A stretch of 64,000 bases of DNA, taken from NCBI GenBank assembly GCA_020633725.1, contig JACKDC010000006.1, positions 216,192-280,191 on the forward strand, read 5' to 3'. Shown here in pieces: positions 28,152 to 41,654 of the stretch (the first letter of the stretch is position 1; each line of letters starts with the position of its first letter). A model generated the notes under the pieces. The model worked only from the letters and a program-made list of their open reading frames with translations, was not told where the DNA came from and made no database searches. The position numbers and the translations under genes were made by a program. This DNA comes from Candidatus Latescibacterota bacterium. Lineage in GTDB: Bacteria > Krumholzibacteriota > Krumholzibacteriia > JACNKJ01.

Positions 28152-31100
28152 ATGATGGGCAAGCGCAGGCACTCGCAAGACGGCGCCATGAAGCGGGCCC
28201 TGCCCCGTTTCCTGGCCTACTTCCTGGGTTCGGCGCTGATGGTGCTGGCCATCGGCGTGCTGCTCTTCGTGGCGGAACGGGCCAGTCGCACCGAGTTCCT
28301 GGCGGACCAGGAGCAGTCGCGGCTGCGACTCCAGGGCGACGTGGCCGAGCGCGAGCTGCGGCAGATCTCCGCCGACCTGCTGACCCTCGCGAAGAACGCC
28401 AGCGTCGGACGCGCGATGCTCGTCGGCGTGGGCGAGGCGCCGGGGCAGCTGGACCGCGACGACGCCCTCGCCCTCGCGCGCGACCTGGAGAACTTCGCGC
28501 AGGTGAAGGGCGTCTACGACGCGCTCACGCTCTACGACCGCGCCGGCCATCAGCTGCTGCGGCTGGAGAACGCCGACAGCGAGCCGGTCGCCGTCTTCCC
28601 CGACTCCGCCGAGAGTCGCCGCAAGCGCGCGCCCGTGGATCTGGGCAGCCTGCCGGCCGGCGAGGTCCGCTACTGGATGCCCGAGGACCAGTCGGCGCGC
28701 CTGAGCGTCGCCACCGCGGTGCGCGAGGCGGGGCGCAGCCAGGGCTGCCTGGTGCTCTCCTATCGCACGGCGCACCTGCTGGGCGAGATGGGCGAGCAGG
28801 CGCAGAACGCGGCGACGGATCTGCGCATCCTCGATCGCCGTGGACGCACGCTCTTCGCCACCGCGGCGGGACGTCCCGCCACGGCGGCCTTCGATCCCAG
28901 CACGGCCGATCCCGAGCTCTGGCACCGCATCCTGAGCACGGGCGACGGCCAGCAGCGCGAGGCGAGCGGTCTCGTCACCTATCGCAGCCTGCGGCCGGGC
29001 CGCTGGCTCGAGGAACTGGACGCCAAGAGCGAGGGTCAGGGCGGCTGGAAGCTCGTGGCGTTCCTGCCCGCGTCGGAACTCAGCGCGGCGATGCAGCCCT
29101 ACCTGGGCCAGCTGCTGCGCTTCTACCTGGCCGTCCTCGTGCTGCTGGCGCTGGGTTCGCTGCTGCTGGCCGTGGGGCGCGTCCGTTCGCGCCAGGCTGC
29201 CGAGGACGCGGACGCCAGCCGCGAGCGCTACGCCAAGCTCATGGACGACGCCCGCGAGCTCGTGATCACCGCCACCATCGAGGAGGACGCCACCGGCACC
29301 GCCGGCCTGCTCTCCCTCAACCGCGCCGCCACCGAACTGCTGGGCTTCGACGCCGCCGAGGTGGCGCAGATGAGCCTGAGCGAGCTGGTGACGCCCGCGA
29401 GCATCGAGGCCCTGCGGCGTCACCTCGCCACCGCGCGCATGGGGCGCGCCAAGGCCGTCGAGCTCGAGGTGATCACGCGCGGAGGCCAGGTTCACAGCCT
29501 CGAGCTGATCTTCAAGCGCGTGGTCTCCGAGGACGGCGAGAGCAGCGTGCTCCGCGGCAGCGGCCACGACGTGGGCGACCGCAAGCGCGCCGAGACCGCG
29601 CTCGACTCGATGGAGCAGCTGATGACGCTGCAGACCACCGTGCTCACCCTGCTCGATCACGACGACCTCGACGGCGCGCTCGGCACGCTGCTGGCGCATC
29701 CCGAGCTGCGGCTCTCCGGCTGGGTGGCGCTCTACGCCGCCGTCGACGCGCAGTCGCCCGTGGAGCGCGCGCACTATCGCGCCGTGGAGAGCAAGGACGC
29801 GGGCGTCCTCGTGGACTACCTGCCCGAGCGGCTGCCCGACAGCCTGCGGCCCACGCTGGCCGCGGAGCATCCCTTCCGCCTCGATCTGCACGCCGACGGC
29901 GACCCGCCCTTCGGCAAGGCGCTGCCCAAGGCGCATCGCGTCTGCTGGTTCTTCCCCGTGGGTCAGGGCGCCGGCGCGCTGCTGCTCTTCAGCGCCGACG
30001 AGGGCGACTGGGCCGCGCCACGCCAGGAGGTCTTCGCGAACCTGGCGCGCGCCTGCGGACAGCGGCTCAGCCTTCGCCGCCTGAGCGCCGGCCTCGCGGC
30101 CGGACGGGCGGCCCTGGACTCCGCGCGCTCCGAGACGGCCAAGGCCGAGGACACGCTGCCCAGCTTCCTCATTCGCGTGGGCGACCGCCTGCGCCTGCCG
30201 GCCCGCCGCCTGGTGACGGAGGCCGGGCAGGCCATCGCCTCGGGGCAGGATCCGGCCGCAGGGCTGGCCACGCTCGAGCGCGGCGCGCGCGGCGTGCTGC
30301 GCAGCATCGAGGAGATCCTCACCTACGCCGAGCTGGAGGCGGGCCGCCTCACCGTGAAGGCGGAGGAGTTCGACTGGCGCGAGGTCCTGCGCGACGCGCT
30401 CGGCGCCATGGCCGAGGCCTCCGCGCGCCGTGGGCTCACGCTGCGCGCCGAGATCGAGAAGCAGATTCCGCCGCGGCTCGTCGGCGACGCGCATCTGCTG
30501 CGGCAGGTGCTGGACCAGCTGCTCGGCAACGCCGTGCGCTACACCGAGGAGGGCGAGGTCGTCCTCAAGGTGCAGCTCGCGCGGGAGACGGCCGGCGGCG
30601 TGTCGCTGCACTTCACCGTCCACGACACCGGCTGCGGCATTCCCGACGAGCAGCAGAACAGCCTGTTCTCGGCCTTCGGCGACGAGGGGCAGGCGGCGTC
30701 GCGGCGGCATCGCAACGGCGGCATGGGGCTCAGCCTGGCGTCGCGGCTGGTGAAGGCCATGGATGGGACCATGTGGATGCAGAGCGTCCCGTCCCAGGGG
30801 AGCAACTTCCACTTCACCTGCCCGTTCAGCCTGCTCGTGGGCCAGCAGAAGCCCGACTTTGGCGCCAAGGAGACCCCCGCGGCTCCCGGCCAGCCGACGC
30901 CGGCGCCCGCCCCCGCCGCGCCCGTGGCGGCCGCGCCGCCGTCGCCAGCGCCGCCGCTGCGCTCCCTGCACCTGCTGGTCGCGGACGAGAGCGAGTCCAG
31001 CCGCGAGAAGCTGCGCACCCTGCTGCAGCAGCACGGCCACCGGGCGACGGTGGTGGACTCGGCGATCCAGGCCATCGAGTCCATCGCGCTCGACGACTTC

Positions 31101-31742
31101 GACGCCGTGCTGATGGGCGTCCAGATGCGCGACATGGACGGCCTCACGGCCACGCGGGCCATCCGCGACTACGAGAAGTCCGGCGGCGCGCACCTGCCGG
31201 TGATCGCCCTCAGCGCGCAGGCCATGGAAGGCGACCGCGCCCGCTGCGAGGCGGCGGGCATGGACCACTACCTGGCCAAGCCCATCGACGAGCAACAGCT
31301 CCTGGCGACACTCGCCGCCGTGGCGCAGGGCACGTCCCTCGGCCCGGCGGCGCCTGGCGTCGAAGCCCCACACGATGACGGAAAGGACATCAACGTGAAC
31401 GTGGACATGGATCTCAGCGTCTTCGACCGCGCCGCCGCCCTGGACCGGGTGGCGGGGGACATCGAGCTGCTCATCGAGCTCGCCGGCATGTTCATGGAGG
31501 ACGTGCCGAACATGCTGGCCGAGATCGAGTCGGCCGTGCGCAACGGCGACAGCGACGGGCTGCGCAAGAGCGCGCACACGCTCAAGGGCGCCGTGAGCAA
31601 CTTCAGCGCGCAGAACGCGCAGGACGCCGCCTGGGCGCTCGAGCAGATCGGCCGCAGCGGCGATCTGAGCGAGGCCGTCGGCGCCTACAACCTGCTCCGG
31701 CAGGAGATCGAGCGTCTTCAGCCCCTGCTGAGCTCGCTCTAG
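28152..31742 (+). CDS. Degenerate hybrid histidine kinase with intact HPt domain
   Basis: The 1196-aa membrane protein has TM helices at about 20-41 and 317-343 around a periplasmic sensor region, then PAS (about 360-480), a GAF-like stretch (490-640), HisKA-like helices (665-735), HATPase (770-890), receiver (940-1060) and HPt (1091-1196). The HisKA motif SHEIRTP reads GDRLRLP, so the phosphorylated His is D678. The receiver reads VLMGVQM, with G989 where the phosphoacceptor Asp belongs. The HATPase keeps its N box, DTGCGI and GGMGLSL, and HPt keeps H1142 in SAHTLKG. It therefore cannot run a normal His-Asp relay alone, but its HPt could serve partners. ATG 28152 follows GAAGGAG. It heads a three-kinase operon; the next gene starts 30 bases on. 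Confidence 0.9.
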   Translation: MMGKRRHSQDGAMKRALPRFLAYFLGSALMVLAIGVLLFVAERASRTEFLADQEQSRLRLQGDVAERELRQISADLLTLAKNASVGRAMLVGVGEAPGQLDRDDALALARDLENFAQVKGVYDALTLYDRAGHQLLRLENADSEPVAVFPDSAESRRKRAPVDLGSLPAGEVRYWMPEDQSARLSVATAVREAGRSQGCLVLSYRTAHLLGEMGEQAQNAATDLRILDRRGRTLFATAAGRPATAAFDPSTADPELWHRILSTGDGQQREASGLVTYRSLRPGRWLEELDAKSEGQGGWKLVAFLPASELSAAMQPYLGQLLRFYLAVLVLLALGSLLLAVGRVRSRQAAEDADASRERYAKLMDDARELVITATIEEDATGTAGLLSLNRAATELLGFDAAEVAQMSLSELVTPASIEALRRHLATARMGRAKAVELEVITRGGQVHSLELIFKRVVSEDGESSVLRGSGHDVGDRKRAETALDSMEQLMTLQTTVLTLLDHDDLDGALGTLLAHPELRLSGWVALYAAVDAQSPVERAHYRAVESKDAGVLVDYLPERLPDSLRPTLAAEHPFRLDLHADGDPPFGKALPKAHRVCWFFPVGQGAGALLLFSADEGDWAAPRQEVFANLARACGQRLSLRRLSAGLAAGRAALDSARSETAKAEDTLPSFLIRVGDRLRLPARRLVTEAGQAIASGQDPAAGLATLERGARGVLRSIEEILTYAELEAGRLTVKAEEFDWREVLRDALGAMAEASARRGLTLRAEIEKQIPPRLVGDAHLLRQVLDQLLGNAVRYTEEGEVVLKVQLARETAGGVSLHFTVHDTGCGIPDEQQNSLFSAFGDEGQAASRRHRNGGMGLSLASRLVKAMDGTMWMQSVPSQGSNFHFTCPFSLLVGQQKPDFGAKETPAAPGQPTPAPAPAAPVAAAPPSPAPPLRSLHLLVADESESSREKLRTLLQQHGHRATVVDSAIQAIESIALDDFDAVLMGVQMRDMDGLTATRAIRDYEKSGGAHLPVIALSAQAMEGDRARCEAAGMDHYLAKPIDEQQLLATLAAVAQGTSLGPAAPGVEAPHDDGKDINVNVDMDLSVFDRAAALDRVAGDIELLIELAGMFMEDVPNMLAEIESAVRNGDSDGLRKSAHTLKGAVSNFSAQNAQDAAWALEQIGRSGDLSEAVGAYNLLRQEIERLQPLLSSL

Positions 31743-31772
31743 GCGGATCGCGTGGAGCGCGAAGGGCATAGC

Positions 31773-33968
<2,196 letters not shown>

Positions 33969-33976
33969 GGTACACG

Positions 33977-36538
<2,562 letters not shown>

Positions 36539-36568
36539 GCGCCCGGGCTCAACGCCCGAGGTCTGGCC

Positions 36569-37360
36569 GTGAGCTGGCAGCGTCTGGACGACACCGCCGT
36601 CATCCGCGCCTTCTGCGCGCGCGATCCCGGGCGCTATCTGTTCCACCTGGGCGATCTCGATCCCGCGGAATGGCCGCAGGCCGACTACTTCGCCTGGGGC
36701 GCGCCGGCGAAGCCCGAGGCCCTGCTCCTCCTCTATCGCGGACTCAGCGTGCCGGCGCTCATCGCCTTCGGCGGCGCGGGCGCGATCGGCGCGCCCTTCG
36801 CCGCGGCGCTGCCGCTCCTGCCGCCGGCGGGTTTCGTCCACGGCTTCGACGCCGACCTGCTCACGCTGGCGAGCGCCCGCACCGTGAACCGCCGCGGACG
36901 CTTCCGCCGCATGCTCTGGAAGGGCTTCCCCGGCTCGGTGGGCGAGGCGCGGCGCGCCCGCGCGCTCGGCCCCGCGGACCTGGAGCAGCTCAGCGCGCTC
37001 TACGCCGACAGCTATCCCGAGGCGCACTTCGAGCCCGTGCAGCTGGGCAAGGGGATGTTCTACGGCGTCGAGGAGAAGGGCGTGCTGCTCAGCGTGGCGG
37101 GGCTGCACGTGTATTCCGAGGCCGAAGGCGTCGCGATGCTCGGGAACATCGCCACGCGCACCGAGCGCCGCGGGGAGGGTCACGCCCGCGCGGCCACCGC
37201 CGCCCTGCTGGCCGCGCTGGGTCCGCGCGTGCGCTGGATCGGGCTGAACGTCCACGCGGGCAACCGCGCCGCGGAACGGCTCTACAAGCGCCTGGGCTTC
37301 GTGGAGGAGTTCGTCTACGAGGAAGCGGGGTTCGCGGAGGCGAATCTCCCCAGCCGGTAG
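36569..37360 (+). CDS. GNAT-family N-acetyltransferase
   Basis: The 263-aa protein has an N-terminal region of unknown fold and a C-terminal GNAT domain (about 130-263). The acetyl-CoA-binding segment reads NIATRTERRGEGHARAA, fitting the R/Q-x-x-G-x-G/A loop, and is followed by VHAGNRAAERLYKRLGF, the usual end of FR47-type GNATs. The start is GTG 36569 with CCGAGG eight bases ahead. The 3' end overlaps the convergent FAD-subunit gene by 46 bases. It lies 30 bases after the hybrid kinase and may belong to that transcript. The acceptor substrate cannot be named. Confidence 0.78.
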   Translation: MSWQRLDDTAVIRAFCARDPGRYLFHLGDLDPAEWPQADYFAWGAPAKPEALLLLYRGLSVPALIAFGGAGAIGAPFAAALPLLPPAGFVHGFDADLLTLASARTVNRRGRFRRMLWKGFPGSVGEARRARALGPADLEQLSALYADSYPEAHFEPVQLGKGMFYGVEEKGVLLSVAGLHVYSEAEGVAMLGNIATRTERRGEGHARAATAALLAALGPRVRWIGLNVHAGNRAAERLYKRLGFVEEFVYEEAGFAEANLPSR

Positions 37361-38154
37361 ACGAGAATCCGCTCCACCATTGTGCGGCGGTAGGCCGCCG
37401 TGCCGCGCAGGTCGTCGATGGGCGCGCAATCCGCCGCCGCGGCGGCCGCGCAGGCGGCGATGCGCGCGGCATCGAGCGGCTTTCCGATCAACGCCGCCTC
37501 GGCCTCGCGCGCGCGGATCACCGTCGGGGCCACGGCGCCCAGGGCGATGCGCGCCTCGCGCACCACGCGTCCCTCCAGCACGAGCTGCGCGGCCACGTTC
37601 ACCACGGCGATCGCCATGGCGTCGCGGAAAGCGAGCTTGTGGAAGACGCTCACCGCGCCCACCGGCGGCCGCGGAATCTCCACCGCGGTGATGATCTCGC
37701 CGGCCTCGAGCTGGGTGCGCCCCGGCCCGGTGGCCACTTCCTCCACCGGCAACTCCCGCCGCGTGGTCACCGCCCGCGCGCCGTAGACGATGAGCGGCGG
37801 CACGGTGTCGGCGGCGGGCGATGCGTTCGCCAGGTTGCCGCCGAGCGTCGCGCGCTCGCGGATGGCCCGCGCGGCGAAGACGCGCAGTGACTCGGCGAGG
37901 GCGGGCCAGGCGGCCAGGGCGGGATGGGCGTGAAGGTCGGCGAGCGGCGCCGCCGCGCCGACGCGCAGCACGTCCTTGCGCACTTCGATGCCCTGCAGCT
38001 CGGGCAGCGACTTCAGGTCCACCAGCCCCGCGGGCCAGCCCTGCTCGCGGCCGAGGCGCACCAGCAGATCGGTGCCGCCGGCCAGCGCGCGCGCGTCGCC
38101 CGCGGCCAGGGCGGCCGCGGCGTCGGCGATCGTCTGCGGTCGGTCGTAGTGCAT
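37315..38154 (-). CDS. FAD-binding subunit of xanthine-dehydrogenase-type hydroxylase
   Basis: The 279-aa protein matches the CoxM/XdhB family: MHYDRPQTIADAAAAL start, ALAGGTDLLVRL for the first FAD loop, LRVGAAAPLADL, and RATLGGNLANASPAAD for the second. Both FAD motifs are intact, unlike the YgfM-like protein at 24184. It closes a leftward operon after a lipoprotein gene, with one base between that gene's TAG and this ATG. No molybdopterin subunit is encoded in this operon. It either partners with the XdhD-like enzyme 10 kb away or with one outside the window. The last 46 bases overlap the acetyltransferase gene on the other strand. Confidence 0.88.
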   Translation of the reverse strand: MHYDRPQTIADAAAALAAGDARALAGGTDLLVRLGREQGWPAGLVDLKSLPELQGIEVRKDVLRVGAAAPLADLHAHPALAAWPALAESLRVFAARAIRERATLGGNLANASPAADTVPPLIVYGARAVTTRRELPVEEVATGPGRTQLEAGEIITAVEIPRPPVGAVSVFHKLAFRDAMAIAVVNVAAQLVLEGRVVREARIALGAVAPTVIRAREAEAALIGKPLDAARIAACAAAAAADCAPIDDLRGTAAYRRTMVERILVYRLGRFASANPASS

Positions 38155-38155
38155 G

Positions 38156-39946
38156 CTAGTAGCTCATCGCGTTGCCGGTGGCGTCGACGCCCATCAGCCA
38201 GATGTCCGCGCCGCCGGCGCTGTCCGCGTCGGTGACGCCGGCCACCAGCGCGCCCGCGCCGTGGGGGAAGAGGGCGCGCGCTTCGTCGGCGCCGGTGTCG
38301 CCGAAGCTGGCGAGCCAGCTCTGGTTGCCCGCGCCGTCCGTGCGCACGAGCACGAGCTGACGTCCCAGCGCGCCTGTCTCCAGCACGCCGCCCAGCAGGT
38401 AGCCGCCGGCGGGCATGGCGGTGAGGCAGAAGCCCTGGTCCCAGCCGCCGTCGCCGTAGCGCTGGCTCCAGTCCTGGTCGCCGGTCGGATCGAGGCCGAG
38501 CAGCCAGAGGTCCTTGTCGCCGCCGCCGAGCACGGCCCAGCCGCCCGCGCGCGGGAGCAGCGCGCGCCCCGCGTTGAAGGGACCGCCCAGCGCGTAGTCG
38601 AGGCTCCAGTCCTCGCTGCCGTCGGCGTTCGCGCGGAGCATCCACAGGCGTTCTTGCCCGGCCAGCTCGCGGAGGCCGGTGACCATGAAGCCGTCGCCGT
38701 CGATCGCCACGGCGTAGCCGATGCTGCGGCCCGGCCCGCCGTGTTCCTGACTCCACAGGACGTCGCCCGCCGCGTTCAGCTTCACCAGCACCAGCCGCGA
38801 CTCGCCCGCCGCCTGCCGCTCGCCGGCCACGATCGCGCTGCCGTCGGCGCCGAGCGCGAGCGCGTGGACGTACTGCGTGTCGTCCACCGCGCCGAGGATG
38901 CGGCTCCACACCACCGCGCCGCCCTCGTTCAGGCGCATGACCCAGGCGTTCGGGCCGCGGCTGTCCGGGAGCGAGGTCGTCCACCCGCCGACGACGTAAC
39001 CGCCCGCCGGCAACACCGCGAGGCAGCGCAGGTGGTCGCTCCCGCTGCCGCCGTAGGCCCTGACCCAGCGATTGCCGCCGGGCGTGATCGAGAGCACGCA
39101 CGCGTCGATGCCCCCGCTCGGCACGCTCAGCTCGCCGGCGAGCACGGTGGCGCCGTCGTCGTCCAGCATGGCGTAGACGCGATCGTCGCCCACGCCGCCG
39201 TAGCGGCCGGTGACGGTCCCCGTGAGCTGCGGCACCATGAGCAGCAGCGTGTCGGCGGCGAGCGGCACGCCGCCGCTGTCCATGCCCAGCGCCGACAGCT
39301 CGTAGAGGCCGGGCGCGGCGAAGCGCGTGGGATCCCAGCTGGCCGTGAAGGGCGGGCTCGTGTCGGTGACCAGGTGCACGCCGTTGACGCGGAAGCTGAC
39401 GCGGGTGACGTCGCTGCCGGCCAGCGGCGCGACCTCGATGGCCACGGGCCCCGCGGTCACGATGGTGTTCAGCGTGTCGGGCGAGAGCCAGTGCAGGGTC
39501 TCCAGTAGACGGTCCACGCGAATCGGCAGCGCCGGCGACGTGTACTCGGCCACTCCTTCGTAGTGCACGCTCACCGTCATCGTGGTGGCGCCCTCCGCGA
39601 CGCCGCGCACGCGGTAGGTCCAGCCGCTCTGGCCGGCCGTGGCGGCAATGGCGGTGTCGTCCACGCGCAAGCTCATGCCGAAGCCGCTCGCGGGCGTGAA
39701 CTCCGTGGCCGTGTCGTCGAAGAAGCGCGCGGTGAACTGCTCGGTCTCTCCGCCGGCGTAGGTGACGATCTCGCCCTCCACCGCGGTGCCCGTCACCGTG
39801 ATCGGGTCGCCGGTCGCGCCGTGGAGCACCATGCCCGTCACCGTGGGCAGGACGGGCGGCTCGACGGGATCCTCCGGCCGCGGGATGCCGCAGGCGCCGG
39901 TCATCACGACGAGCAGGAGCGCGGTGAGCGCGTGGGGCGGTCTCAT
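38156..39946 (-). CDS. Secreted lipoprotein with beta-propeller-like repeats
   Basis: The 596-aa protein has a lipoprotein signal with a lipobox-like end at MTGAC (C19) after a hydrophobic core, so it is probably lipid-anchored. Residues 30-235 are Ig-like or unassigned. From about 240 to the end it has six or seven repeats of about 45 residues that look like propeller blades, with W.(R/Q).(Y/L)GG.G.D and GG(Y/W)(V/L)(V/L)GG(W/V) landmarks. It lacks the sorting-type tail seen on other secreted proteins here. Its ATG overlaps the TGA of the [2Fe-2S] subunit gene and only one base separates it from the FAD subunit gene. It is thus placed inside a cytoplasmic enzyme operon, which is odd. Its role is unknown. 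Confidence 0.78.
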   Translation of the reverse strand: MRPPHALTALLLVVMTGACGIPRPEDPVEPPVLPTVTGMVLHGATGDPITVTGTAVEGEIVTYAGGETEQFTARFFDDTATEFTPASGFGMSLRVDDTAIAATAGQSGWTYRVRGVAEGATTMTVSVHYEGVAEYTSPALPIRVDRLLETLHWLSPDTLNTIVTAGPVAIEVAPLAGSDVTRVSFRVNGVHLVTDTSPPFTASWDPTRFAAPGLYELSALGMDSGGVPLAADTLLLMVPQLTGTVTGRYGGVGDDRVYAMLDDDGATVLAGELSVPSGGIDACVLSITPGGNRWVRAYGGSGSDHLRCLAVLPAGGYVVGGWTTSLPDSRGPNAWVMRLNEGGAVVWSRILGAVDDTQYVHALALGADGSAIVAGERQAAGESRLVLVKLNAAGDVLWSQEHGGPGRSIGYAVAIDGDGFMVTGLRELAGQERLWMLRANADGSEDWSLDYALGGPFNAGRALLPRAGGWAVLGGGDKDLWLLGLDPTGDQDWSQRYGDGGWDQGFCLTAMPAGGYLLGGVLETGALGRQLVLVRTDGAGNQSWLASFGDTGADEARALFPHGAGALVAGVTDADSAGGADIWLMGVDATGNAMSY

Positions 39947-40443
39947 GCGTCCTGCCCCGGGTCGAGGGTCCGGGCCGCCAGCTCAACGGCATCGAGGATC
40001 TTCGCATAGCCGGTGCAGCGGCAGATGTTCCCCGCCAGCGCGGCTTTGATCGCGGCGCGGTCGGGATGCGGCGTCTTGGCCAGCAGGTCCGCCGCGCTCA
40101 GCACCAGGCCCGGGAAGCAGTAGCCGCACTGCACGGCGTGCGTGTCCATCATCGCGGTCTGCACGGGGTGGCCGGCGAGGCCTTCGACTGTCGTGATCGT
40201 GGCATCCTGGGCTTCGGCCGCGAGCACGAGACAGCTGTTCACCAGCCGCCCGTCCATGATGACGTTGCAGGCGCCGCACTCGCCCTCGGCGCAGACCTCC
40301 TTGGCGCCCGTGAGCCCGAGGTCCTCGCGCAGGAAGTGCAGCAGCCGCCGCGTGGTCTCGACCTCGCGTTCCACTGCGCGCCCGTTCACCGTGCAGCGCA
40401 GGGTGACGGTCTCGCGGCGCTCCGGCGGCAGGTCCCAGCTCAT
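39943..40443 (-). CDS. [2Fe-2S] subunit of molybdenum hydroxylase
   Basis: The 166-aa protein is a complete XdhC/CoxS-type small subunit. The plant-type cluster ligands are all present (C51, C56, C59 in VCAEGECGAC, and C71 in VNSC), as are those of the helical domain (C106 and C109 in QCGYC, C141 and C143 in CRCTG). Such subunits pass electrons between the molybdenum and FAD subunits. ATG overlaps the preceding TGA (ATGA) and its TGA overlaps the lipoprotein ATG. It contrasts with the XdhD-like protein at 25002, which has lost the plant-type ligands, so it could supply the missing cluster in trans. Confidence 0.92.
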   Translation of the reverse strand: MSWDLPPERRETVTLRCTVNGRAVEREVETTRRLLHFLREDLGLTGAKEVCAEGECGACNVIMDGRLVNSCLVLAAEAQDATITTVEGLAGHPVQTAMMDTHAVQCGYCFPGLVLSAADLLAKTPHPDRAAIKAALAGNICRCTGYAKILDAVELAARTLDPGQDA

Positions 40444-41654
40444 GGCGCCACCTCCTCCAGCGCCGTGATCACCGGCGCCGGCGTGAAGAGCGGCGCGAGG
40501 GCGTCGGCGTCCTTGAGGCCGTGGCCGGTGACGAGCGCGACGACCCGCGCGTCCGGTTCCAGCAGGCCGTCGGCCAGCGCGCGGCGAAGGCCGGCGATGG
40601 ACGCCGCGCCCGCCGGCTCGGCGAAGATGCCCTCGAGCCGCGCGAGCTCGTAGGACGCGGCCAAGATCTCCTGATCGCTCACGGTCACCGCGAAGCCGTC
40701 CGTCTCGCGCAGCGCGCGGAGGGCCTTCTCGCCGTCGCGGGGGCGGTCGACCACCAGCGAGTCGGCCACCGACTGCGCGTGCACGGCTTCGATGCCGCGT
40801 CCCGCGCGCCAGGCGTCGGCGATGGCCGCCGAGCCCTCGGGCTGCACCGCGATCAGGCGGGGCAAGTCGTCGATCCAGCCCACGCGCTGCAGGTCCACGA
40901 GGCCCTTGTGCACCCCGGCGAGGATGCAGCCGTCGCCCGCGGGGACGAGGATCGCGTCGGCGATCTTGCGCACGCCGGGCCGCGCGAGCGCCAGCGCCGC
41001 GCTCTTCTTGCCCTCGGCGCACCAGGGATTGTGCGCGGTGTTGCGTGACACCCAGCCGAAGCGGCGCGTGGCCTCGAGGCAGAGCTCGTAGGCGAGGTCG
41101 TAGTTGCCGTCCACGAGGATGAGCCGCGCGCCGTGGGCCTGCACCTGGCGCAGCTTGCCCGCGGGGGCGCGCTTCGGCGCAAAGACAACGGCCTCCATGC
41201 CCAGCCGCGCGGCGAGACAGGCCAGCGACGCGCCCGCGTTGCCCGTGGACGCGCAGGCCACCGTGCGCGCGCCCATCTCGCGGGCGCGGAGAAGCACCGC
41301 GAGCGTGGCGCGATCCTTGAGGCTGCCCGAGGGGAGGCGGGTCTCGTCGAGCAGGGTGAGGTGGCGTGCGCCGAGCGCGTCAGCGAGACGGGTCGCCGGC
41401 TGCTCGCGCGTCCAGTCCAGCAGCTCGAAGAAGAGCGCGTCATCGGCGGCGAGGCGCACGGGCGAGAGCAGCAGCATCGGGTTGACGCCCTCGCCGCCCG
41501 CCGCGGCCAGGCGGCGGGCCAGCGCGGGGTAGTCGTAAAGAAGGTCCAGGGTTCCGCCGCACTGTGTACACGTGTACAAGTCGGGCGCGATGGCCGCCGC
41601 GCGCCCGCAGGCGCTGCAGCGGGCCTCGACCGGTCCCTGGGGCGCGATGCTCAC
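40440..41654 (-). CDS. Threonine-synthase-like PLP enzyme with N-terminal zinc ribbon
   Basis: The 404-aa protein is a fold-type II PLP enzyme. An N-terminal zinc-ribbon-like part has C13/C16 and C29/C32 (CSACG, CTQCG). The PLP lysine is K113 in LPSGSLKDRAT; CASTGNAGASLA gives the phosphate loop. It looks like the threonine synthase family, but its surroundings suggest another job: in E. coli the ygeW homologue is followed by ygeX, a fold-type II diaminopropionate ammonia-lyase. Here the YgeW-like gene is likewise coupled to this one by a GTGA overlap at 41651-41654. A lyase acting on an amino-acid product of purine breakdown is therefore possible. True threonine synthase cannot be excluded. 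The start is GTG 41654. Confidence 0.8.
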   Translation of the reverse strand: MSIAPQGPVEARCSACGRAAAIAPDLYTCTQCGGTLDLLYDYPALARRLAAAGGEGVNPMLLLSPVRLAADDALFFELLDWTREQPATRLADALGARHLTLLDETRLPSGSLKDRATLAVLLRAREMGARTVACASTGNAGASLACLAARLGMEAVVFAPKRAPAGKLRQVQAHGARLILVDGNYDLAYELCLEATRRFGWVSRNTAHNPWCAEGKKSAALALARPGVRKIADAILVPAGDGCILAGVHKGLVDLQRVGWIDDLPRLIAVQPEGSAAIADAWRAGRGIEAVHAQSVADSLVVDRPRDGEKALRALRETDGFAVTVSDQEILAASYELARLEGIFAEPAGAASIAGLRRALADGLLEPDARVVALVTGHGLKDADALAPLFTPAPVITALEEVAP

